Positions 14,809-23,141 of a DNA stretch of 28,036 bases are shown here, in pieces; the stretch's first letter is position 1, and each line of letters starts with the position of its first letter. Below the pieces are notes generated by a model. That model made no database searches and was not told the origin of the DNA. It saw only the letters and a program-made list of their open reading frames with translations. The translations under genes were made by a program, and so were the position numbers. The DNA is from Mycoavidus cysteinexigens_B (GTDB lineage: Bacteria > Pseudomonadota > Gammaproteobacteria > Burkholderiales > Burkholderiaceae), in assembly GCA_031963465.1 (NCBI GenBank), contig JASSUG010000012.1, forward strand, positions 1-28,036. Direction: 5' to 3'.

Positions 14809-15492
14809 TTAGGGTGTTCCAAGCGCCTCGATGCAACACGCATAAGTGGCGTCGAGCGCACCCGGCTCAGACACCGTCATCCCAAGGTCACGTAAGCGGC
14901 CGTCATGTACACCATACACCCAACTATGAATCATCAACGCCTGACCACGCGCCCAGGCATCGCGCACGGTGGTGGTACGGCATACGTTGACTGTTTGTTC
15001 AATTGCATTGAGCTCAATTAAACGCCGATGCCGCTCTTCGCCAGCAGGTACCTGTTCTAGCAGTTGCCGATGCTTGTCTTGGACATCTTGAATATGGCGC
15101 AACCAGTTATCCGCCAGCCCCACCCGTTGCTCAAAGAGCGCCGCCCCCACCCCAGAACAACCATAATGGCCGACCACCATAATATGCTTAACTTTGAGCA
15201 GATCAACCGCAAATTGAATCACCGACAAACAATTTAAATCGGAATGCACAATCACATTCGCAATATTACGGTGGACAAATACTTCACCCGGGGGCAAACC
15301 AATAATTTGATTTGCTGGCACGCGCGAATCAGAGCAGCCAATCCATAGATATTCAGGTGTTTGCTGATCTTTTAAGCTTAAGAAATAATTGGGATTCTCA
15401 GCCAACATGCGCTGAACCCAGGCACTGTTGTTATCGAACAGATGGCTCAGGGGATTGGGATGATTTTGCGCCGGATGATTGATTGTATCCAT
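14809..15492 (-). CDS. can: Beta-class carbonic anhydrase
   Basis: Carbonic anhydrase interconverts CO2 and bicarbonate in the cytoplasm. The zinc ligands are present: Cys and Asp in CSDSR (about 53-57) and His/Cys in GHYGCSG (His-109, Cys-112 in this numbering). The segment NQIIGLPPGEVFVHRNIAN between them is typical. About 227 residues is normal. The start MDTINHPAQNHP at 15492 is chosen because family members begin a short distance before HPLSHLFDNN; an in-frame ATG at 15525 would add 11 unconserved residues, and neither start has a good Shine-Dalgarno. It follows the peptide-binding-protein gene in the same direction by about 50 nt. Confidence 0.93.
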   Translation of the reverse strand: MDTINHPAQNHPNPLSHLFDNNSAWVQRMLAENPNYFLSLKDQQTPEYLWIGCSDSRVPANQIIGLPPGEVFVHRNIANVIVHSDLNCLSVIQFAVDLLKVKHIMVVGHYGCSGVGAALFEQRVGLADNWLRHIQDVQDKHRQLLEQVPAGEERHRRLIELNAIEQTVNVCRTTTVRDAWARGQALMIHSWVYGVHDGRLRDLGMTVSEPGALDATYACCIEALGTP

Positions 15493-15539
15493 CAGAGTAG
15501 GGTCATTTTCCAATTTACACGACATGCTAGTTGAGCGAA

Positions 15540-17153
15540 TTAATTAACCGATACAGCATTGAAATTCTGCCGCCCGAACGGACTCACATGGTAGCCAGAA
15601 ACGTTACCACGCGCCAAGGCAATCACTTTGGGATGGCCAATCGGCAGCCACAGCGCTGCATCGTAGATGATTTTCTGCGCCGCAAGATACAATTGGGTAC
15701 GCTGCGTTTGATCCGTCGTGGCCTTTGCCTGAGCAATCAACTTATCCAGTTCAGGCTGACAAAAACGCGTGAAATTAGTACCCGAACGTACTGCCGCACA
15801 GCTAAATTGGGGGGTCAAGAAATTATCTGGATCTCCATTATCGCCAGCCCAGCCCATAAACAATAGATCATGCTCGCCTTGCTTCGCCTCGCGGATCAAC
15901 TCGCCCCATTCAACAATTTTGACCTGTGCCTTAATCCCAATTTTTTCAAGATCAGCCTGCAATAGCTCAGCGCCGGTTTGTGGATTTGGGTTCAGTGTGC
16001 TGCTCGTTGGCCGAGTCCAAATCACGGTCTCAAAGCCCTTAGGATAGCCCGCCTCAGCAAGAAGTTGTTTAGCTCGGGCAATATTGTTCGGCCACGGTTG
16101 AATGTTTTTCGCATAACTCCAAGTACCCGGCGGATAAGGATTGCCGGCAGGCAAAGCCATTCCATTAAATAGTGTATTCAGATAATTGGCGCGATCAAAT
16201 GCTAAGTTAATTGCTTGGCGCACCTTTTTATTATCGAGCGGTTTATGCTGGGTGTTCAAAGCGACAAAGGCGGTCATAAAACCAGGGGTTTCAATCGTTT
16301 TAATCAATTGATTTACCTGCATTGCGCTCACGTCTTGCGGCCGTGGCGACAATGAAATTTGGCACTCGCCAGCCCTCAGCCTTTGCACACGCACAGCTGG
16401 ATCGGGGGTAATCGCATAAATCAGCTGGTCAACCTGCGGGCGCGCGCCCCAATACTGTGGGTTGCGGTCATAACGAATGAGGGCATCTTTTTGATAGCTA
16501 CGCAGCATGAATGGCCCTGTACCGACGGGCTCTAAATTGAAATCTGCCGTGCGGTTCGCGGTGAGCAACTGGTTTGCATAGTCGGCCGAATAGATCGAAG
16601 CAAAACCCATCGTCAGTACTGACAAAAAGGTGGCATCGGGTTGATTCAACGTAAAGCGTACTGTATTTGCATCAATTTTTTGGATGGCTTTTAGCCGCTC
16701 CGGCAATTGCAGCGATTGCGCATGTGGAAAGCCGCTGGGGCCTGCCACCTTATGCCACGGGTTGGCCGGATTCAGCATCCGATCAAAAGTGAACACCACA
16801 TCGTCCGCATGCAACGTGCGACTCGGTTTGAACGCGCCTCGAGTCTGAAAGTGCACATTAGGACGGAGATAAAAAGTGTAACTGAGGCCATCTGCACTCA
16901 CCTCCCATTTCTCAGCCAAGGCCGGCACGATTTTGCTGGTCGCCTCGTCGAAAGCCACTAGACCATTAAAAATAAGGTCAGCGCTTGCATTCGTGGTCAC
17001 CAGCGCATTGTACTGAACCACGTCGAAACCATCGGGACTCGCTTCCGTACAAACAGTTAAAGACTTGGGCCCTGCAGATTTAGCGACAGCGGTTAACGGC
17101 GCGCTCAACAATAATAAACTCGCGCAGCAAGCAGCGATCAGTTTTTGCTTCAT
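15540..17153 (-). CDS. dppA: Periplasmic dipeptide/oligopeptide ABC transporter binding protein (DppA-like)
   Basis: A 537-residue SBP_bac_5 family solute receptor. The start is set at ATG 17153 (MKQKLIAACCAS), with AAAGG 5 nt upstream. This gives a clear signal peptide (AACCASLLLLSAPLTAVA) cleaved near AKSAGP; the nine extra upstream residues are not needed. Family signatures are LTVCTEASPDGFDV, FTFDRMLNP, VGTGPFMLRSY, a KVRQAINLAFDR helix, and LLFMGWAGDNGDPDNF in the second lobe. DppA-type proteins bind di- and tripeptides, and some bind haem or glutathione. No dppBCDF genes follow: the next genes are carbonic anhydrase and an unrelated gene. The receptor must share a permease encoded elsewhere, or be an orphan. 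Confidence 0.88.
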   Translation of the reverse strand: MKQKLIAACCASLLLLSAPLTAVAKSAGPKSLTVCTEASPDGFDVVQYNALVTTNASADLIFNGLVAFDEATSKIVPALAEKWEVSADGLSYTFYLRPNVHFQTRGAFKPSRTLHADDVVFTFDRMLNPANPWHKVAGPSGFPHAQSLQLPERLKAIQKIDANTVRFTLNQPDATFLSVLTMGFASIYSADYANQLLTANRTADFNLEPVGTGPFMLRSYQKDALIRYDRNPQYWGARPQVDQLIYAITPDPAVRVQRLRAGECQISLSPRPQDVSAMQVNQLIKTIETPGFMTAFVALNTQHKPLDNKKVRQAINLAFDRANYLNTLFNGMALPAGNPYPPGTWSYAKNIQPWPNNIARAKQLLAEAGYPKGFETVIWTRPTSSTLNPNPQTGAELLQADLEKIGIKAQVKIVEWGELIREAKQGEHDLLFMGWAGDNGDPDNFLTPQFSCAAVRSGTNFTRFCQPELDKLIAQAKATTDQTQRTQLYLAAQKIIYDAALWLPIGHPKVIALARGNVSGYHVSPFGRQNFNAVSVN

Positions 17154-17239
17154 AAAGCCTTTTTCTTTGATAATTGGCATGCGAGTGTGGCCTTACACTG
17201 GCGTCTCATTTGCGGTTTTTTTAACTTTTAACAGCAAAC

Positions 17240-17878
17240 TTACATTTTTTTCGCACGAATCTGCGACACAATAAAGTCTAACACTGGCATGACCCCTTCC
17301 AGACTATTCGTCAGCGCCGGAGAAATCTCATATTTTCCCTGCACAGCGAGCGCAGGCACGCCCGTCAGGTTGTAATCCACCATCAATTTATTGTCACGCT
17401 GTAGCTCACTTGCCGTACTGAAAGAGTTGTAGATCTCGAGAAATTTTTTCTTATCAACACCATGCTGCGCAATAAACTCGGCTTGCGCTTCGGTGGTTTG
17501 CAGATAATTCCGGTCGACATGAATGGCTTTAAAAATTTTAGGCGCCATTTGAGTGGCGACCCCGAGTCCATCAAGCGCATGATACAGCTTTTGATACAGC
17601 GCAAGGTTTGCATCAAACGCAATCGGCACACGCTTAAGCACAATATCAGGACCTTGCTGGCTAAGCCACGCTTCAATCAAAGGATCAAAGTCTTGGCAAT
17701 GCGGACAACCGTACCAGAAAAATTCAATCACTTCGATTTTGCCTGCCGGCACGCTCACTGCCTGCGGGGTTTTCAGTACTTTATAGTGTTTGCCCGCTTG
17801 CGGCACTAAAGCCGACGCATAAGCGCTACCCACGACAAAAAAGATCAAGGCGAAGAAAACACCTAGCGATTTTTTCAT
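17240..17878 (-). CDS. dsbA: Thiol:disulfide interchange protein DsbA
   Basis: A periplasmic oxidase that introduces disulfides into exported proteins. The signal peptide MKKSLGVFFALIFFVVGSAYA is followed by the mature thioredoxin fold with helical insertion. The active site is FFWYGCPHC (Cys-58, Cys-61), with the CPHC dipeptide typical of DsbA, and the cis-Pro loop is LTGVPALAV. The 212-residue length is standard. It follows the SPOR protein gene by 60 nt in the argS-SPOR-dsbA order common to Burkholderiaceae. Several Cys-containing exported proteins in the window, such as the M15 peptidase, are potential clients. Confidence 0.94.
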   Translation of the reverse strand: MKKSLGVFFALIFFVVGSAYASALVPQAGKHYKVLKTPQAVSVPAGKIEVIEFFWYGCPHCQDFDPLIEAWLSQQGPDIVLKRVPIAFDANLALYQKLYHALDGLGVATQMAPKIFKAIHVDRNYLQTTEAQAEFIAQHGVDKKKFLEIYNSFSTASELQRDNKLMVDYNLTGVPALAVQGKYEISPALTNSLEGVMPVLDFIVSQIRAKKM

Positions 17879-17938
17879 ATTAATCTATAACCACTATCGA
17901 GTTAAAAATACAGAAATATATCATTTAGGCAGACGCGC

Positions 17939-18553
17939 TCATTTATTGCTTGGTGGACGGATAATCGCCGTATCAATGCCCGCATCAGTCAGCCGCAAAC
18001 GCGCCTGATTCATTTGCTCGAATCGCGTAAACGGACCAAGGCGCACGCGATAATACAAGATGCCTGCACTCTCGTAGCGGGTTACCTTCGACTCAAAGCC
18101 TTGTAAGGCAAGTCTAGCCCGTTGCTGTTCAGCATCTGCCCGGGTCTTGTATGCGCCCACTTGCAAATAATAACTGCTGTTCGCCCCGCTAGAGGCTAGC
18201 TCAGATTTATTCACAGCTTGGCCGCTGTTTAGCGCGCCGGCAGACGATGGCACTTCGACAATCTGCGGTTCGATCATAGAGCCCGGCCTTGGCGACCCTG
18301 AGCCTGGCTCAGACAGCGACCCCGCTGGTTGGCTAGGAGATCTGCCTTGTAAGAGTCGGTTTGGATCAGTGCTGGCTTGGCTATTTAGACTCTCCGCGCT
18401 AGGTGCTGGCGCAGTCTTTGTGACAAAAGGCGTGGGCGCTTGCGTCACGTATAACGCAACCACAACCGCAATCGCCAATCCAACTGTGAGGCCGAGCACG
18501 ATACCCAAAAGTGTCCCCCCATTTTGCTTAGAAGAACGGCGTTGCTTTCTCAT
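17939..18553 (-). CDS. SPOR-domain membrane protein (FtsN-like)
   Basis: A 204-residue single-pass protein. A basic cytoplasmic head (MRKQRRSSKQNGG) is followed by one transmembrane helix (about 14-38), a Pro/Ser-rich periplasmic linker, and a C-terminal SPOR domain (about 125-200; YYLQVGAYKTRADAEQQRARL, then YYRVRLGPFTRFEQMNQAR). SPOR domains bind denuded glycan strands at the division septum, so this is a likely divisome component. The FtsN name is not certain because the essential N-terminal FtsA-binding and periplasmic helix regions are poorly conserved. It sits 59 nt after argS and before dsbA in one operon. Confidence 0.87.
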   Translation of the reverse strand: MRKQRRSSKQNGGTLLGIVLGLTVGLAIAVVVALYVTQAPTPFVTKTAPAPSAESLNSQASTDPNRLLQGRSPSQPAGSLSEPGSGSPRPGSMIEPQIVEVPSSAGALNSGQAVNKSELASSGANSSYYLQVGAYKTRADAEQQRARLALQGFESKVTRYESAGILYYRVRLGPFTRFEQMNQARLRLTDAGIDTAIIRPPSNK

Positions 18554-18612
18554 GATTCAAACAGTACCCAAGTAATTTCAAAATAAGGCCCATTATTCAT
18601 GGGGTCTTTCAG

Positions 18613-20385
18613 CTACATTTTAGCGGGTGCGCTGACACCCAGTATTGCTAAGCCATTCGCCAATACTTGGCGGGTGGCCGCAATCAAGGCTAAACGCGCT
18701 ATACGCTGAGCGTCGTCATCAACCAAAACCCGCTCAGCATTGTAAAACGCATGAAACTGACCGGCGAGCTCGCGCAAATAAAAAGCCACCGCATGAGGCG
18801 CGAGTTCAGTCGCCGCGCGCGTTAGCATTTCTGGATATTCCGCCAAACACTTAAGCAACGCGTTTTCATGCGGACTGACCAGTGGCGTGACATCCGCTTG
18901 CGGCAAGCGGGTCAAATCCCCGCCCCACTGCGCCAGCACTGAACAAATACGAGCATGTGCGTATTGCACGTAATACACCGGATTTTCATCGCTTTGCTGC
19001 AACGCAAGGTCAATATCAAATACAAACTCCGTATCCGCCTTACGAGAAACCAGAAAGAAGCGTACGGTATCGCGGCCACGCCTAATGACTTCATCATAAG
19101 CCGGCGCGGCTGTTGGCAGCTTTTCTGGTGCAGCTTGGCCACCGCCTGACCATTCGATCAAATCACGCACCGTCACGTAACTGCCTGCGCGTTTTGAGAG
19201 TTTAACCTCCTGACCGTTGCGCATTACCGTCACCATCTTGTGTAACACATAATCCGGGTAACCTTGCGGTATATTCAGACCCAACTGCTGTAAACCCGCT
19301 CGCACTCGCGCAATTGTCCCGTGATGATCAGAACCTTGCACATTAATCACTTTATTAAAGCCGCGCTGCCATTTTGTCACATGATAAGCAATATCTGGCA
19401 CAAAATATGTATAACTGCCATCGGTTTTACGCATGACTCGGTCTTTATCATCGCCCTCGTCCGTTGTGCGCAACCAGAGCGCACCCTCGTGTTCGTAGGT
19501 TTTGCCAGCCGCCACTAAAGCGGCAACCGTTTCCTCAACCCGGCCATCGCGATACAGCGATGACTCAAGATAGTACTGATCGAATTTAACCCCGAACGCC
19601 TGCAGATCCAGATCTTGTTCGCGGCGTAGATAAGCCACCGCAAAAAGCCGGATGGCATCGAGGTGATGCGCATCGCCCAGCCCTTTTACCGGCTCAGCAT
19701 CTTGCCTTACGACCGTAGCCCCAGCCAGATAATCGCGCGCAATTTCAGCAATATATTCGCCGTTGTAGGCCGTTTCTGGCCAATCTGCATGAGCCGGCGT
19801 CAACCCGCGGGCACGCGCTTGCACTGACAACGCAAGATTATTAATTTGCACGCCCGCATCATTGTAATAAAACTCACGATGCACCTGCCAGCCTTGCGTG
19901 CTCAGCACATTCGCCAGGACATCGCCTAGCGCTGCCTGCCGGCCATGGCCCACATGCAGCGGGCCCGTCGGGTTAGCAGAGACAAACTCAATCAACACGC
20001 GCTTGGCCGGCTGCTCAGCCACTGCATAGGTACACCCAAACGATGCGGTTTCATTCAGCACCGCCAGCGCCACTGCTTGCTTCGCCGCAGCCGATAACTT
20101 TAAGTTGATAAAACCCGGCCCAGCAATCTCAGCCGACTCAATCAAACCTGACGCACGCGGATGCGCACATACGCTATCTGCGAGTTGCTGAGCAAGCTGG
20201 CGTGGATTCATGCGCCATGGCTTGGCGAGCTGTAAGGCAAGATTACTCGCGACATCGCCATGGGCTGCGATCTTAGGGCGCTCGAGCGTAATCAGTAAAT
20301 CTAACTCACTGGCAAATGAGGGCGCTAAATTTTTGATCGCGTCAGTAAAAATGGCTTCGATAATCTGTTTTTGGGCTGGTAACAT
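18613..20385 (-). CDS. argS: Arginyl-tRNA synthetase
   Basis: A class I synthetase (590 residues from the chosen start) that charges tRNA-Arg. The HIGH-type motif is PTGPLHVGHGRQ (HVGH at 144-147) and the KMSKS-like motif is VKLSKRAGS. FVPDIAYHVTKW and QGSDHHGTIARVRAGLQ are family blocks, and the C-terminal anticodon-binding helical domain ends ANGLAILGVSAPAKM. MLPAQKQIIEAI at 20385 is the family start; eight upstream in-frame residues are not conserved. It heads the argS-SPOR-dsbA operon and appears intact. Confidence 0.96.
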   Translation of the reverse strand: MLPAQKQIIEAIFTDAIKNLAPSFASELDLLITLERPKIAAHGDVASNLALQLAKPWRMNPRQLAQQLADSVCAHPRASGLIESAEIAGPGFINLKLSAAAKQAVALAVLNETASFGCTYAVAEQPAKRVLIEFVSANPTGPLHVGHGRQAALGDVLANVLSTQGWQVHREFYYNDAGVQINNLALSVQARARGLTPAHADWPETAYNGEYIAEIARDYLAGATVVRQDAEPVKGLGDAHHLDAIRLFAVAYLRREQDLDLQAFGVKFDQYYLESSLYRDGRVEETVAALVAAGKTYEHEGALWLRTTDEGDDKDRVMRKTDGSYTYFVPDIAYHVTKWQRGFNKVINVQGSDHHGTIARVRAGLQQLGLNIPQGYPDYVLHKMVTVMRNGQEVKLSKRAGSYVTVRDLIEWSGGGQAAPEKLPTAAPAYDEVIRRGRDTVRFFLVSRKADTEFVFDIDLALQQSDENPVYYVQYAHARICSVLAQWGGDLTRLPQADVTPLVSPHENALLKCLAEYPEMLTRAATELAPHAVAFYLRELAGQFHAFYNAERVLVDDDAQRIARLALIAATRQVLANGLAILGVSAPAKM

Positions 20386-20486
20386 GCAAGGCAAAGAAAC
20401 GTAATGCACAAATTTGCGCGGAAGGGAGGATTTTAGCAGTGATGCAAAGCTTTCAGTTTGTAACCGACAAAATTTAAGGAACTCCT

Positions 20487-20813
20487 ATGCTGATTACTTT
20501 TAAATCAATCGCTACCCCTGAGATTACCATGCTCGATAACCTCGCACGATTCTTACTGAGGATTATCGGCAAACCGCTGGATAAACAGGGGGTGATTAGC
20601 CATGACGAGCTAGCGCAAGCCATCGCTCGCTTAGAAGCCGCGATTCATGATGAGCAAAAAAAAGCCGCGCTAGCGCATGCCGAACATCATCTTGACCATG
20701 ATGACGAGCTAGCCGATGAAACACCTGTTGGGCTAGCGCAACGTGCGTTTCCACTGCTGGATATGATGCGGGTCGCGCATCAGCAAGAAGCCGATATTGT
20801 GTGGGGCATTTGA
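20487..20813 (+). CDS. DUF1840 family protein
   Basis: A 108-residue soluble protein. The start MLITFKSIATPEITML and the pattern of a central RLEAAIHDEQ helix followed by a C-terminal GLAQRAFPLLDMMRVAHQQ segment match DUF1840, a family restricted to proteobacteria with no assigned function that I know. AAGGA at 20476-20480 with 6-nt spacing supports the start. It is divergent from argS with a 101-bp gap. The DNA immediately after its stop is where the accessory region begins. Confidence 0.85.
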   Translation: MLITFKSIATPEITMLDNLARFLLRIIGKPLDKQGVISHDELAQAIARLEAAIHDEQKKAALAHAEHHLDHDDELADETPVGLAQRAFPLLDMMRVAHQQEADIVWGI

Positions 20814-20871
20814 TTACCGAAAAAATAAACTTGACATAAACCTCTAAGCCACCTTTAATTAATTCACACTA

Positions 20872-22046
20872 ACCGCTCATAATTCTGTCGGCAAATATGT
20901 GAATGGCGTAGTGGTTCATGGGCTTTCTGGCGGGGGTGGCATCGTTACCCTTCAGAGCAGTATCGGCAACGAGTTCAGCCATGAAGTCGGGCATAACTAT
21001 GGGCTTGGACATTATCCCAATGGTTTTGCAGGGTCCATACGTCGAACTCCCGATCAGATAAACTCTGCCTGGGGCTGGGACAGCGATAAAGACTTTTTTA
21101 TTCCAAGCTTTGAGAAAAGCACCAGCAATCAGCCCACCTGCCAAGACAATCAGTGCGCAGATCATTTTGAGAGACACTCTTTAGGACGGGACGCGATGGC
21201 GTCGGGTCAGCCATTTTTCCCAAACAGCAACGCTTTTACGCTGCACACTGCGTATTCACTCAATTATTCTTAGAAAGTAAAGCTGTCTTCGACAGAAACT
21301 CCCCAACCGGATTCAGCAAGTGGAATCCCACTACGCAAAAAATGGAAGCTTGGGAAAATAAAATTGTAACCAAAGAAACAAAAGACGCAGCGCCCGCTGA
21401 TGTCAGCTTAGCCGCAATGAGGGGACCACTTGAACGCTACGATCTGATTAATATTTCATTTAGGGATGGATACTACACTGAGAATATCTATCTCCCTCAA
21501 GCAGCATCAGAAAACTCAGGAAAAGCCATTAAGATAAAGTATTTGGCAGCTTACAATTCCTACCTTTTTGTCAACAATGACAAGATCACCGTCTCAAAGG
21601 GCAGCGAGCTAATCTACCAATCGACGGGTGACACTTGGGTTAAGGTGGATGCCTACCCTATCCAAGAAGCAAAACGGCCTTATAAGCAAGGCACTGCAGT
21701 TACAACATTGGTTGGCTATTATGATCCACTTAACACACTGAAGAGCTATATTTACCCAGCATTGCATGGCTCTTTTGGTATGGTTTATGAGTCCGATGCA
21801 GCTAAAGTGGTGAATGAAAATCAATACTATCTACAGGTGGAAACTGCAAGCGGAGATAAATTGCGCTATAAACTGAACGCAAACAGAATAGACTCCAGCT
21901 GCATGAATAAATTCCATATCAATGTTGAAGAGGCACTCAATCCGGTGAAAGCGCTTATCATGCATAATAGTTCAACTTTAGCATCTATACAGATTGACAA
22001 ACCTGCCACTAAACTGAGTTACACCGTCAATGGCGTGCCCTTGTAA
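20872..22046 (+). pseudogene. StcE/TagA-like M66 zinc metalloprotease, truncated and frameshifted
   Basis: Two reading frames together encode one M66-type protease. The first (about 20872-21258) has the catalytic HEVGHNYGLGH (20980-21012) preceded by HGLSGGGG and followed by NSAWGWDSDKD and DAMASGQPFFP. The second (about 21261-22046) resumes with QLFLESKAVFD and TGFSKWN, then VTTLVGYYDP, YIYPALHGSFG, MNKFHINV and YTVNG, in the same order as StcE. The joint is a one-base loss (or two-base gain) near 21259. The N-terminal several hundred residues, including the secretion signal, are missing: an in-frame stop lies at 20860 and no homology precedes it. The C-terminus ends at GVPL beside an IS200-like element. 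StcE cleaves mucin-type glycoproteins; this copy should be inactive. Confidence 0.85.
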
Positions 22047-22558
22047 AATGAACTGCCCCGCATCCTCAACCCTCAAAACAGCGCAAGCTGATGATCTGAG
22101 TAGAGCTTGTTATATTCTTTGCCCTGATTCTTCACGTAGCGCCCTATCATCTCTTCATCACCATGTTTGCCGACCGTACTCACAAAGTACCCATCCGACC
22201 AAAATTCTCCGCCCCACAGTTGTTTCTTGACCTGCGGGCAGCGCCTGAATATCTCTCACGCAGTGAGGCTCTTAACCATCTGGACAATTTTTGACACACT
22301 GTACGTCAGCACCGCCTAAACCAAAAAATGAACGTGGTCTTCGTCCGTTCCAATCTCCAGAAATTTCAACTCATACCGCTTCGAAATCTCTAGGCACACC
22401 TATCTAAGAGCTTCATCAATACGTTCGTCAAACACCGCCCGTCGATACTTCGCCGGAAAAACCAAGTGGTACAACAATATTGTCACATTGTGACTCTTGT
22501 GGATGTATTCGCTCATCCACACAGTCTACTTCACGCCCCAAGCGGCGGGGAATTAAGC
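22047..22558 (-). mobile_element. IS200-like insertion sequence (IS200/IS605 family), decayed
   Basis: The element is defined by its transposase remnant and by the two genes it separates, so the ends are approximate. The left end (transposase 5' side) lies near 22550-22560, beside a small CCCC/GGGG hairpin (22536-22550) typical of the subterminal structures of this family. The right end lies between the M66 gene end and the transposase stop. IS200 elements make no target duplication, and none is seen. Confidence 0.75.
22073..22516 (-). pseudogene. tnpA: IS200-type TnpA (Y1 HUH transposase) with three in-frame stops
   Basis: Reading from ATG 22516 to TGA 22073 gives exactly 148 codons in one frame. 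It starts MSEYIHKSHNVTILLYHLVF, then PAKYRRAVF, the HUH motif DHVHFLV (about 61-66), KQLWGGEFWSDGYFVSTVG and a C-terminal YVKNQGKEYN with the Tyr region, ending LYSDHQLALF. This is the standard IS200 TnpA order and length. Codons 39 (22400-22402), 67 (22316-22318) and 87 (22256-22258) are stops, each replacing a residue by a point change; no frameshift is present. The protein therefore cannot be made full length, and the copy is a recently inactivated remnant. Confidence 0.85.
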
Positions 22559-22709
22559 CCGAAGAGATTAAATTTTTTCCTTCATTTAGTAAAACATCAA
22601 GGGAAATATCTGCATACCCTTCGCCTTCATAAGGATTGTCAATATATTGGCTAGGATCTAGCTTTGCAAGCTTCAAGTCGAGCTTGCAAAGCCTATCCAA
22701 AATTGACAT
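22428..22709 (-). pseudogene. Small gene after the immunity gene, 3' end replaced by IS200 sequence
   Basis: The frame opens at ATG 22709, directly abutting the stop of the preceding gene (TAAATG). About 50 residues (MSILDRLCKLDLKLAKLDPS to LLNEGKNLISS) look like ordinary AT-rich coding sequence. From GLIPRRLG onward the frame runs through the IS200 end and transposase 5' region in a foreign frame and stops at 22428, so the last 43 codons are IS-derived. No family is recognised. Its position as the third gene of the toxin-immunity cassette suggests a second immunity or accessory protein that has lost its C-terminus. It may still be translated as a 93-residue chimera. Confidence 0.55.
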
Positions 22710-23141
22710 TTATTTAAAACATGCAGTAAAAGTCGGAGGTCCTGCATAAAGTGTATAAAAAACCTCCCCTGTTCTTAATATTGCGAAATTAATAGGGATT
22801 GAGAAAATCAAGCAATCATTAAGACTCATCTCAAACTCATTAGCATCTTGGAATTTTTCAATAGCATATTTATTAGACGGAAACTTAATGGCTTTAATAT
22901 TACTAGAATCATCTAAAATGCTGAGAGTTGTTGCAACAAAAAAGGAATCACATCCCAATTTTCTCATTGCTTCTTCAAAGTGAGTTGATTCTTCGTCAAA
23001 AATAGCTTTATCATCTATATAAAAAATTTCCCATCCGAGCTTACGAATTTCTACGTAATCAAATTGTTGTTCGGAATAGAGTAATAAGTTAAGTTTATGT
23101 CCTATATCAGCCTTTATCTTTACTAACTCATGGGCGGCCAT
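22710..23141 (-). CDS. Putative immunity protein of the CdiA-like toxin (CdiI-like)
   Basis: A 143-residue soluble protein of no family I recognise, with AT-rich codon use unlike the core genes of the window. It starts MAAHELVKIKADIGHKLN at ATG 23141, 14 nt inside the end of the giant exoprotein gene, with AGGGAG (23149-23154) 7 nt upstream. Position, size, overlap and base composition are those of a CdiI gene following a cdiA toxin end. By family logic it should bind and neutralise the toxin's C-terminal domain in the cytoplasm of the producer. Mixed alpha/beta content is suggested (IRKLGWEIFYIDDKAIF, CLIFSIPINFAILRTGEVFYTLY). The role is inferred from context only. Confidence 0.65.
   Translation of the reverse strand: MAAHELVKIKADIGHKLNLLLYSEQQFDYVEIRKLGWEIFYIDDKAIFDEESTHFEEAMRKLGCDSFFVATTLSILDDSSNIKAIKFPSNKYAIEKFQDANEFEMSLNDCLIFSIPINFAILRTGEVFYTLYAGPPTFTACFK

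Noticed and set aside
20869..21177. Minus-strand frame opposite the M66 fragment
   Set aside because: It is antisense to sequence with clear metalloprotease homology; its hydrophobic start is fortuitous.
22073..22230. Plus-strand frame 22030-22230 as a small gene
   Set aside because: It runs antisense through the transposase remnant and has no recognisable features.
22428..22558. C-terminal 43 residues of the small third cassette gene as native protein
   Set aside because: The DNA belongs to the IS200 end and transposase 5' region, which reads as TnpA in another frame.
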